Positions 24,931-31,583 of a DNA stretch of 31,583 nt are shown here, piece after piece. How positions within the stretch are numbered: position 1 is the first letter of the stretch; each line of letters starts with the position of its first letter. The notes beneath the pieces were generated by a model, which did no database searches, had not been told where the DNA came from, and saw nothing but the letters and a program-made list of their open reading frames with translations. Source of the DNA: Bacteroidales bacterium (GTDB taxonomy: Bacteria > Bacteroidota > Bacteroidia > Bacteroidales > UBA10428). Location of the stretch: assembly GCA_016938095.1 (NCBI GenBank), contig JAFGVG010000191.1, positions 1 through 31,583 on the forward strand, written 5' to 3'. The position numbers and the translations under genes were made by a program.

Positions 24931-26750
24931 TGATTTACCTGGTTTAAATTTGGATTGACAAACTGCATGTAAAACCAGAAGGTATTGCCATACTGTTTAA
25001 ACAACACGTCAGTTGCTTTTGGCATATTATGGCGATTAGCAGCAAAGATTCTTGCATAATTACGGTATTTTTCGCGGGTAGTATTTCTGATTGTATAACC
25101 TTTTGGAAGCGGATTATTGCCGGTGAGCCCCGCATACAACAAAATAGCCTCCTCATAATGTACCGGAATATCTTCATAACCAAAGTTTTCTAGCCTGTGT
25201 AAATTGGCTGAAAAGGAACCGAGCTCCTTCTTCAATAAATAGGAGGCCATCAAATATTCAAAGGCCATACGGTTATCGCTATGATTATCAATTAAACGCT
25301 CCAAGCCAATGGTATGGGAGTTATTAATGGCAATAAAATCGTTGGATAAAAGCAGTTTTCTTTTTTTCGTTAATTCGGTGTCCTGTGAAATCAGCGAAGT
25401 ATCATTTACCATTGCTTTGTATTGGTTGGCCCATTTGCGGTAAAAAAGCGTCTGCCGAAGGTAGTTCAGGTATTTTGAAGCAATTGCGTAATCGTAGTTA
25501 ACCATGCTGGTTTTTATAAGCCTTTTTAACGATCTTGGATTTAATCCTTTTACTTCCATGGCTTCAAAAGCCCATCGGAAAGCTTCGTTGTTATACCCGA
25601 GGTGGTAATAAACCTCGCCTCCAAAAAAGGGTGCCGTTTCGTTTCTTTCCCAGGTAAGCCAGAGACCTTTGGTGCCCGATTGCGGGTAATCAAACATGCT
25701 GTCGGAAAGTTTACCAGTTTGAAAAAGAGCCAGGTTGGTCAGGTACATTACAAGCTGGTTTTGTCCGGGATATTTTTCAGCCGTTTCAAGTACTCCATTC
25801 CAGTCGGCTTTCTGATACTGGTTATCCATGCGCAGAAAAAGTTCGCTTTTCCGGTCATAGCTATGCTTTCCAATCATAAATGCCAATGCAATGAATAACA
25901 GCAGACTGGTTGTGATTGTTGATACATTCCATGAAGCGTCGGGGAAAGGCCTGTTAAATATACGTTGCCAGGCCGGTATCATAAACATGATCAAGGGATA
26001 GTACAGTATTAAGACCATCAGCAGTATCTTAATGCGAGGTATTGTTAGCAGGTGGAAGGGTATTGGAAGAAATTGTTCAAAAGGTATCAGGTAAACAAAA
26101 CGCCATGCAGTATAGGTAATTGCTGTAGCAAAAAACAGTACTCCCGCAATATGCACATAGCGGCGAAGTCCTGATACGCAGGTCAGTTTGTGCAGCAAGT
26201 ATAACGTTAGGAAAAAGATGGCAAAAATGCCTGCGAGAATGTAAAGCAGAGTAAACGTCAGGAGCGCAGCAATCAGGCTGTTTCGTCCCCTTGGTATACC
26301 GGCAAGCCAGATGTAACAGGCAAGCGATAAAAGATATCCCAGTGTAAAATGCAGATTATATTGATGGTGGCTGTGCAATGCGGTCAATATCAACACGGGA
26401 AGCAGCGAGAACAAAATACCATTAATGCCGGATTTTTTTAAAACACTCGAGGTAAGTTTAAAGGCCAGGAAACACAAAAGGGTTATGATAAGGGCTCCTA
26501 ACCAACTTATATGAAAAAACTGTACAATGAAGGCTTCAAGCAGATTAATAAATCCACCCGGTATGGTAAAAAAATCAGCCACATACGATGTATTGTATCT
26601 GAAAAGTTGAATCTGCTCAAGATACAATAAATGATAACGATTAGAAAAAGCAAAGAGAGCAAAGACAACTGCCAGTAAAGCGTAAAGTGACAGCCGGCTT
26701 AACAGGCGTTTATGGTTTTCTGGTGCCGTGTTAATCACAATTCGGTTCAT
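24927..26750 (-). CDS. DUF6057-like polytopic membrane protein
   Basis: A 607-residue protein with a membrane-embedded N-terminal half and a soluble C-terminal half. Hydrophobic segments are visible near 20-38, 62-80, 82-100, 108-125, 132-150, 158-187, 200-215, 233-255 and 282-300. The region from about 310 is helical and repetitive in character (short A/Y/L-spaced helices), possibly TPR-like. I associate it with the Bacteroidota family DUF6057, whose function is unknown. It overlaps the upstream peptidase gene and the downstream lipoprotein gene by ATGA at both ends, so translation of all three is coupled. The architecture recalls membrane glycosyltransferases or O-antigen ligases only in general shape; no catalytic motif was found. 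Confidence 0.72.
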   Translation of the reverse strand: MNRIVINTAPENHKRLLSRLSLYALLAVVFALFAFSNRYHLLYLEQIQLFRYNTSYVADFFTIPGGFINLLEAFIVQFFHISWLGALIITLLCFLAFKLTSSVLKKSGINGILFSLLPVLILTALHSHHQYNLHFTLGYLLSLACYIWLAGIPRGRNSLIAALLTFTLLYILAGIFAIFFLTLYLLHKLTCVSGLRRYVHIAGVLFFATAITYTAWRFVYLIPFEQFLPIPFHLLTIPRIKILLMVLILYYPLIMFMIPAWQRIFNRPFPDASWNVSTITTSLLLFIALAFMIGKHSYDRKSELFLRMDNQYQKADWNGVLETAEKYPGQNQLVMYLTNLALFQTGKLSDSMFDYPQSGTKGLWLTWERNETAPFFGGEVYYHLGYNNEAFRWAFEAMEVKGLNPRSLKRLIKTSMVNYDYAIASKYLNYLRQTLFYRKWANQYKAMVNDTSLISQDTELTKKRKLLLSNDFIAINNSHTIGLERLIDNHSDNRMAFEYLMASYLLKKELGSFSANLHRLENFGYEDIPVHYEEAILLYAGLTGNNPLPKGYTIRNTTREKYRNYARIFAANRHNMPKATDVLFKQYGNTFWFYMQFVNPNLNQVNQ

Positions 26751-28390
26751 TTGTTTATTCCCAAGATAGCCAATCCTTGTTCAAAACAAATATCTACAGG
26801 GACATTCTTCCTTGAAATTCTTTCCAAATCGGCTTTCAACAACGGGCTAATTGTGGCGTATTTTTTAAGTAATTCTTCTGCCTGCTGGTAGTTCCCGTCG
26901 CCCTGAAGTTTTAATAATAATGCCGATAGCTTATGAACAGCCTCCTTTGTTTTTTCGTAATGGATATGATAAAATCCCAGAGAATCCCGGCTTATGGCGC
27001 CGGATTCCATAAAGTAATTGTATCTTATCAGGTTGGCCTTTCCGTGTGCATTGGATGCGCCAAAACGGATGGAACGGAAGATTCCGGCTACGAAAGTAGT
27101 ATAGGACTCTCTCGTATTCAGTTCTATTTTACCTATTTCGCGAAGCCGGTCAATAAGGTATACACCCACTACGTCAGCTTTGCCTTCTTCGATGGTCGTG
27201 TGATATTCCATAAGTGCTTCACGAATGCTGCCGTTTCCGCTGATTGTGTTTGCCGGGCCAAGGCCATGTGCAATTTCATGAAACATGGTATTGGTAAAAA
27301 AGGCATCAAAAGTTAAATCGGGCAAATGCTCCGGGGCTAGTATTTCCCGTGCAATGGGTACCATAATATTATCGAATTTAGCCTGAATAGCATTTTTGAG
27401 TTGTACCCTGCGACTTCCCTTCACCTGCTGAACATATTTGTCATTGGGCAGGTTAATGGCAATGGTTTTGCTGCCGGCTTTACATTCGCCGGCATAATAA
27501 ATAACATCGTATACGCCTAGGTCAGAGCTTTTTACGGGTAGCGCCAACTTATAACGATTGTCGACCGGAAGGCTTTGCTGGAGCGCTGGCAGTAGAGTCA
27601 GACATTGGTTTAACCTCCGGCTCCATAAGGTGTCTTTAACCAACAGGTATGCTTCATGTGAAGCTTTGTAGCCAAACAACTGGTCTTCGTATGTTTCAAT
27701 GGGCCCAACCACAAAGTCGATGGTATTGGTTTTCATATCCATCCAGGCTAAATCGCTGGCCCGATAATCGTCGTCCATAAAAGCTTTTGCGCGTAATTCA
27801 AGATAACGCCTCAGTCCTGGATCCTCTGCATACATGGCGGCTTTAGTCAATAGTATGGATGCTTGTTGTACTTTTTCGCGGAAAGCCTGATGATAAGGAA
27901 TCACCGTAAGCTCAGCCTGTTCGTTTCGACGGATAAGTGTGTACAAGTTGGTTTTTCGTGTGTCTCCGAGTTTTTCAAACTCTTCAATGGTCATGTCGGC
28001 CGGGTAAAAATTAGCCCCCGGAGGTTTTGGACCTGTCTCCCTGAAAAACGGAGCATTGCCTGCCATGCGATCCCATGGGCCGTAATGAATATTGATCAGC
28101 CTTATCTCATCATCATGCCTGAGCTTTTTAATCAGGGTATCTTTGTCGCCATATGCTTCCATCCAGAAAATTTCATCCATGATATCGGCAACTTCAATAA
28201 GTATGGCAATCAGCTGCTTTTCCTTTGCGGTTAATTTGCTGATATCAGTTTTCAGCTCAACAGGAGCAAAGTCGTTCAATTTCATCGAAATGGTATCGTT
28301 GGCAACATATTCATTGCTGGTTTTCAGTTTACACGAGGTAAGGGTGCCTGAAACAATCAATAGCAGAAAGATGGATAATAACGATTTCAT
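26747..28390 (-). CDS. M49-like (dipeptidyl peptidase III family) zinc lipoprotein
   Basis: A 547-residue exported metallopeptidase candidate. The signal sequence ends in a lipobox, L-T-S-C20. The zinc site is H371-E372-I-A-H375, and the third ligand is expected in E401-E402-G-K-A-D, which parallels the E-E-C-R-A-D motif of dipeptidyl peptidase III. Classical M49 enzymes have a hexapeptide HExxGH; this protein has the pentapeptide form reported for some bacterial members such as that of Caldithrix. The segment about 100-130 (G-P-W-D-R) also resembles bacterial DPP III. It is the first gene of the operon and has a well-formed promoter. It should release dipeptides from short peptides in the periplasm or at the outer membrane (family inference). 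Confidence 0.82.
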   Translation of the reverse strand: MKSLLSIFLLLIVSGTLTSCKLKTSNEYVANDTISMKLNDFAPVELKTDISKLTAKEKQLIAILIEVADIMDEIFWMEAYGDKDTLIKKLRHDDEIRLINIHYGPWDRMAGNAPFFRETGPKPPGANFYPADMTIEEFEKLGDTRKTNLYTLIRRNEQAELTVIPYHQAFREKVQQASILLTKAAMYAEDPGLRRYLELRAKAFMDDDYRASDLAWMDMKTNTIDFVVGPIETYEDQLFGYKASHEAYLLVKDTLWSRRLNQCLTLLPALQQSLPVDNRYKLALPVKSSDLGVYDVIYYAGECKAGSKTIAINLPNDKYVQQVKGSRRVQLKNAIQAKFDNIMVPIAREILAPEHLPDLTFDAFFTNTMFHEIAHGLGPANTISGNGSIREALMEYHTTIEEGKADVVGVYLIDRLREIGKIELNTRESYTTFVAGIFRSIRFGASNAHGKANLIRYNYFMESGAISRDSLGFYHIHYEKTKEAVHKLSALLLKLQGDGNYQQAEELLKKYATISPLLKADLERISRKNVPVDICFEQGLAILGINK

Positions 28391-28406
28391 GAAAGCAGTG
28401 TTTGCT

Positions 28407-28439
28407 CAAAGTTAGAATATTTGTGTATTCAGGGTACAA
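28407..28439 (-). promoter_or_regulatory. Promoter of the four-gene operon (22230-28390)
   Basis: Read on the minus strand, a TTG (28439-28437) is followed after 22 nt by TAACTTTG (28414-28407), a full match to TTG-N17-23-TAnnTTTG. The -7 element ends 17 nt before the peptidase ATG at 28390, so the leader would be about 10 nt. This is the only promoter in the window where both boxes are at accepted spacing. Confidence 0.65.
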
Positions 28440-28479
28440 TATCAACAACCAAAAAGCGTAAACACCAGCCTTGTTGTTG

Positions 28480-29220
28480 CTATTGAAAAATCCTGAAGCG
28501 AAATAATCCGGTTCGTTGTAACAGATAAGAAACTGATACACCCAGCACACCCAGTCCGTATTTTATGCTGCGCCGGATATTAATGGACGATGCATCATCG
28601 AAGTAACGGGTGGGACAGGTTATTTCGGCAATTTCAAAACCTGCGTAAAAAATCTGCGCCAACATCTGGTTATCGAATACAAAGTCGTCAGAATTCAATT
28701 GATATTTAACCTTCTGCAAAACATTGCCCGAAAAAGCCCTGTAGCCGGTGTGGTACTCCGACAACTTTTGGTTCATCAGTATATTCTGTGCTAAAGTTAG
28801 CAACCGGTTGGCAATGTATTTATAAAGCGGCATGCCGCCTTTTAATGCGCCCTTACCCAGAATTCTGGATCCAAGCACCACTTCGTAAACGCCGTTGGCA
28901 ATAAGGTAGCAAATCGAGTGGATTAATTTGGGAGAATATTGATAATCGGGGTGCAACATTACCACAATGTCCGATTTAAGCTCAAGTGCCTTGTCGTAAC
29001 AGGTTTTCTGGTTTCCTCCATAACCTTTGTTTTCGGCATGCAGCACAACATGTTTTATGCCCAGTTCCCGTGCAAGCCTCACGGTGTTGTCCCTGCTGCG
29101 GTCGTCTACCAGTATCACATGGTCGACAATGTCGAAGGGTATTTCGTGATAGGTTTGTTCAAGTGTTTTTTCGGCATTGTATGCCGGTAGAACCACCGTA
29201 ATTGTTTTATTATTGATCAT
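28480..29220 (-). CDS. Family 2 glycosyltransferase, polyprenyl-phosphate sugar synthase type
   Basis: A 246-residue GT2 enzyme resembling dolichyl/undecaprenyl-phosphate mannose or glucose synthases. It has the nucleotide-binding V-D39-D40-R-S-R-D-N-T and an acceptor/metal motif M-L-H90-P-D-Y-Q-Y, the Tyr-containing variant of the usual D-A-D-L-Q. One hydrophobic segment lies near the C terminus (about 218-236), fewer than GtrB-type enzymes, so it is probably a peripheral inner-membrane protein on the cytoplasmic face. The frame extends to 29295, but the ATG at 29220 starts right before the first strand (T-I-T-V-V-L-P-A-Y-N) and lies 10 nt past the upstream gene. It would supply the lipid-linked sugar used by the ArnT-like enzyme; the sugar is unknown. 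Confidence 0.88.
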   Translation of the reverse strand: MINNKTITVVLPAYNAEKTLEQTYHEIPFDIVDHVILVDDRSRDNTVRLARELGIKHVVLHAENKGYGGNQKTCYDKALELKSDIVVMLHPDYQYSPKLIHSICYLIANGVYEVVLGSRILGKGALKGGMPLYKYIANRLLTLAQNILMNQKLSEYHTGYRAFSGNVLQKVKYQLNSDDFVFDNQMLAQIFYAGFEIAEITCPTRYFDDASSINIRRSIKYGLGVLGVSVSYLLQRTGLFRFRIFQ

Positions 29221-29230
29221 TCTCTGCTTT

Positions 29231-30883
29231 TTATGGCTGTATGCCTGGTTTTCTGCTGAAGAAAACAAAGCCGTTTTCTTCATACATGTATTCAATATGC
29301 GGGAATTCTTTTATAAATTTCTCTTTCCGGCTGATTTTTACGGAAAAATATGCCGGTTTATCTATATCACCCGTCAGCAGCCACGATTTGTCGCGAGCTT
29401 TCTCATGAGTGTGGTTGCGAATACGACCGTAAAAAAGATGGGCATAACTTTTATAGCCAATGGTTTCAAGGTATGCATCCTCCCGGCTCACCGACCGGAA
29501 AAAGTCAATGGCAGCCCGTTGCGAATACGCTTCGATACGGGGCACGATCAGGTACATGGCCAGGAACATGAACAAGGGCAATGTTGCTGTGATGACAAGT
29601 GTTGGTTTAAGCATACTTCCTTTTCTGGAAAAGAAGGCAAACGCAGCAATTCCGGCCAGAAGCAGCACACCTGCAGCAAATTCGTAACCCTTCCAACCAG
29701 CATCGGCTTCGAGACAGCCAATGGCAAATGGATCACTGACCCAGCCCCTGCTGATTAACCATGCCTTATACTTTTCGATATAAGTAATGCCTATGGTTCC
29801 GACTGCCAGTATAGCACCCATGAATACAACAAGCAGGATGATGGTTTTTCGCCATTTTGCTGACAAGCTGTTCCAATGGTAAACCGACCATGCGGCCAGA
29901 AAGGTGAGCGGAAAATAACAGAGCGATGAATAATGTACAATTTTTGTTTTTACTATGGTAAATACCACCAGCACCACCCAAAACAGGATCATCATCCATT
30001 TACGGAATTCGTCGGGGCTTTCCTTTTTCCGGGGTAAGCCAATCAGCGAAGGAAGGGCAAAGAGTGAGGCGGGAAAAACGCCAATAAGCAGTATTACCAA
30101 GTGATACAGCAAAAACCCGCCATGACCTGCATCTTTGGTGCGGAACAGACGTATCTGGTATTCGATGAAATCGACTATAATACTGTAATTTCCGCTGAGC
30201 ATCTGAAGGATAAACCAAAAACCTCCTGTAAAGGCAAGTACCAGCGTAAAAGCCATTACATCGCGAAACCTGATAGCAATCCTGAATTTGTTAATAACCA
30301 GCACAATTCCGGTTGTAATGGCAAACAATAGCAGTGCAACCGGACCTTTGGTTAAGATGGCCAGACCAATAAAAAGACCGGAAAGAACAGCGTACTGAAA
30401 CTTGCTGCCGGCATCAGAAAAGTACCTGTACATTTGGTATGTGCCCAGAAAAATAAACAGGTTAAACCATGGGTCAATGATACCCGATTTGAAATATAAG
30501 AAGGGTAGCACCGACCCGGCATATAGCAAAGTCCATAGGAGACCGAAGGTTGTATCTTTCAGTCGACGGCCGATATTAAACAATACCAATAAAGTAACTA
30601 TACCGCAAAGCGCATTCGGAAAACGTGCAGCAAATTCTCCGACGCCGAATATTTTCATGGAAAGCGCCTGCATCCAAATGAACAGGGGTGGTTTTTCCCA
30701 GAAAGGTATGAAATTGATTTGCACGGTAAGATAATCGCCACTGCTGATCATTTCACGTGCCGATTCTGCGAAGTTTATTTCATCCCAGTCGAACAGGTTC
30801 ACTTCGCCCAGAAAGGGCATAAAAAGCAATGCCGCAAGGGCAGCTATCAAAGCCTGGTAAAGTCCTGGCCGGTTATTATGCAT
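29231..30883 (-). CDS. ArnT-like (GT39/GT83) membrane glycosyltransferase
   Basis: A 550-residue GT-C fold transferase that uses a polyprenyl-phosphate sugar at the periplasmic face. The catalytic-type acidic pair occurs in the first periplasmic loop, F-D-W-D34-E35-I-N-F-A-E, followed by E-K-P-P-L-F-I-W as in ArnT. About eleven to twelve hydrophobic segments follow, then a soluble C-terminal domain of about 110 residues. The chosen ATG overlaps the PAP2 gene end by 8 nt; ATGs at 30892 and 30937 are alternatives. The order PAP2, ArnT-like, GT2 on one strand suggests a single route from lipid-linked sugar to an envelope acceptor such as lipid A or a surface glycan. Acceptor and sugar cannot be deduced. 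Confidence 0.88.
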   Translation of the reverse strand: MHNNRPGLYQALIAALAALLFMPFLGEVNLFDWDEINFAESAREMISSGDYLTVQINFIPFWEKPPLFIWMQALSMKIFGVGEFAARFPNALCGIVTLLVLFNIGRRLKDTTFGLLWTLLYAGSVLPFLYFKSGIIDPWFNLFIFLGTYQMYRYFSDAGSKFQYAVLSGLFIGLAILTKGPVALLLFAITTGIVLVINKFRIAIRFRDVMAFTLVLAFTGGFWFILQMLSGNYSIIVDFIEYQIRLFRTKDAGHGGFLLYHLVILLIGVFPASLFALPSLIGLPRKKESPDEFRKWMMILFWVVLVVFTIVKTKIVHYSSLCYFPLTFLAAWSVYHWNSLSAKWRKTIILLVVFMGAILAVGTIGITYIEKYKAWLISRGWVSDPFAIGCLEADAGWKGYEFAAGVLLLAGIAAFAFFSRKGSMLKPTLVITATLPLFMFLAMYLIVPRIEAYSQRAAIDFFRSVSREDAYLETIGYKSYAHLFYGRIRNHTHEKARDKSWLLTGDIDKPAYFSVKISRKEKFIKEFPHIEYMYEENGFVFFSRKPGIQP

Positions 30884-31538
30884 GCTGATCATGTCGGGTA
30901 ATTTTTTGAAGTGACCAGGCATGCCATGTTCGTTCATGCCGGTAATAAAGCAGGTAAAACCCCAGGGTGCCCAATACGCCAATGGCCGAACCTGCAACTG
31001 TATCGATGAGAAAATGCTGCGACAGATAAATACGTGAAAAGGCTACAGTGCATGCCACCAAAAAACAAAGCGATTTAATTGCTGCATTGTTGGAAATTAG
31101 TGCCAGGCTGAGAAAGAGCGCGAATGCGCTGGTCGAATGTCCGGAAGGGAAACTGTAGCTGCCAAGCATTTTTACACCATCAACCAGGTGAAGAGTGGTG
31201 GTATCGCCAAAGTACGATGTTGGTCTGTCAACCTGGTGAAAAACAAGTCTTTTAAGTATTTGTGTGATCAGTCCGGTTGAAAAATAGGCGGTTATCAGAA
31301 AAACAACATGCCGGAGCGAAAAGAACAATAAAAACAGCACCGGAACAATCAGAAACAGGCCATCGCCCAGGAAAGTGGCATACCTGAAGAACCAGTCTGC
31401 AAAAGGTGAATGAATTTTATTGATGGTTAGATGGATATCTGGTTTTGGGTAGATCAATAACACAGGAATCACCGCAAGTATCAGAAGCAGGTAAGGGATG
31501 AGAAATAAACGGTTATCTTTCAGTGTTTTATATAACAT
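30876..31538 (-). CDS. PAP2-superfamily membrane phosphatase
   Basis: A 220-residue polytopic phosphatase of the PAP2 family, which removes phosphate from lipid substrates such as undecaprenyl diphosphate, phosphatidylglycerophosphate or lipid A. Motif 2 is P131-S-G-H134 and motif 3 is S168-R169 with H175 and D179 at the canonical SR-x5-H-x3-D spacing. Motif 1 is K96 with R105-P106, two residues longer than the standard K-x6-RP. Six hydrophobic segments are visible, from residues 11-30 onward. It heads the three-gene unit with the ArnT-like and GT2 genes and has a -7 element just upstream. In this setting recycling of polyprenyl diphosphate or dephosphorylation of lipid A is most plausible. 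Confidence 0.9.
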   Translation of the reverse strand: MLYKTLKDNRLFLIPYLLLILAVIPVLLIYPKPDIHLTINKIHSPFADWFFRYATFLGDGLFLIVPVLFLLFFSLRHVVFLITAYFSTGLITQILKRLVFHQVDRPTSYFGDTTTLHLVDGVKMLGSYSFPSGHSTSAFALFLSLALISNNAAIKSLCFLVACTVAFSRIYLSQHFLIDTVAGSAIGVLGTLGFYLLYYRHERTWHAWSLQKITRHDQHA

Positions 31539-31554
31539 GACCTCATTTTAGCGG

Positions 31555-31562
31555 CAAAAATA
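31555..31562 (-). promoter_or_regulatory. Bacteroidota -7 promoter element for the PAP2 operon
   Basis: On the minus strand the sequence reads TATTTTTG, matching TAnnTTTG, 16 nt before the PAP2 start codon. The -33 region would fall at or beyond the window edge, so it cannot be judged. Confidence 0.5.
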
Positions 31563-31583
31563 CAGTATTAATTGATAAAAAAA

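Noticed and set aside
28443..28479. Hairpin after the GT2 gene (CAACAAC / GTTGTTG, 23-nt loop) as a terminator
   Set aside because: The stem is only 7 bp and A/T-rich, the loop is long and no T tract follows on the minus strand.
29221..29295. N-terminal extension of the GT2 enzyme
   Set aside because: It overlaps the 3' end of the ArnT-like gene, and the GT2 fold begins immediately after the ATG at 29220.
29177..29758. 193-residue open frame on the plus strand opposite the ArnT-like gene
   Set aside because: The minus-strand frame encodes a recognisable protein over the same bases, and the plus frame has no motif or leader.

Overview
The window is chromosomal DNA from a member of the Bacteroidota, probably a free-living relative of the Bacteroidales or Marinilabiliales (inference). 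Start codons lack Shine-Dalgarno leaders and sit behind A/T-rich stretches, several transcription units are preceded by the phylum's -7 promoter element TAnnTTTG, and the gene content (SiaB/SiaC-type pair, DUF6057-like membrane protein, white-type ABC exporter with an extra N-terminal domain, rpsA with charged tails) fits that group. There are no rRNA or tRNA genes, insertion sequences, phage genes or CRISPR arrays. Coding density is high and base composition looks even, so this reads as core genome with a few less familiar operons.

Layout. 1-325 is non-coding, with an octamer tandem repeat, a CACCC-rich direct repeat and the rpsA promoter. 326-3697 (+): ribosomal protein S1, a STAS-domain protein and RNase Z, closely packed. 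3734-5266 (+): GMP synthase with its own promoter. 5315-9208 (+): a secreted S41 processing protease, then PnuC and a NadR-type kinase (uptake and phosphorylation of nicotinamide riboside), then an RlmL-type rRNA methyltransferase. 9465-10424 (+): a SiaB-like kinase and a SiaC-like phosphoprotein, closed by a strong bidirectional terminator. 10487-13582 (-): a 1031-residue ABC exporter with an N-terminal TerB-like domain. 13804-16395 (+): ClpB. 16415-17114 (-): an Hpt protein and a second STAS protein. 17396-18484 (+): GcvT. 18529-20039 (-): a SAM methyltransferase and a MacB/LolD-type ATPase. 20135-22237 (+): RecG. 22230-28390 (-): a tight four-gene operon (M49-like lipoprotein peptidase, DUF6057-like membrane protein, CxxCH/beta-propeller lipoprotein, chorismatase/Rid-like protein). 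28480-31538 (-): GT2 glycosyltransferase, ArnT-like glycosyltransferase and PAP2 phosphatase.

Three themes stand out. First, phospho-signalling parts are unusually dense (two STAS proteins, SiaB, SiaC, Hpt), yet no PP2C phosphatase, diguanylate cyclase, receiver or sigma factor lies in the window. Second, the four-gene operon 22230-28390 links a zinc peptidase, a polytopic membrane protein, a possible c-type haem lipoprotein and a chorismatase-fold protein by 4-nt overlaps; its joint function is not obvious and it is the best candidate here for an undescribed system. Third, PAP2, ArnT-like transferase and polyprenyl-phosphate sugar synthase form a plausible envelope-glycan modification set.

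All calls come from reading the sequence; no database search was run.
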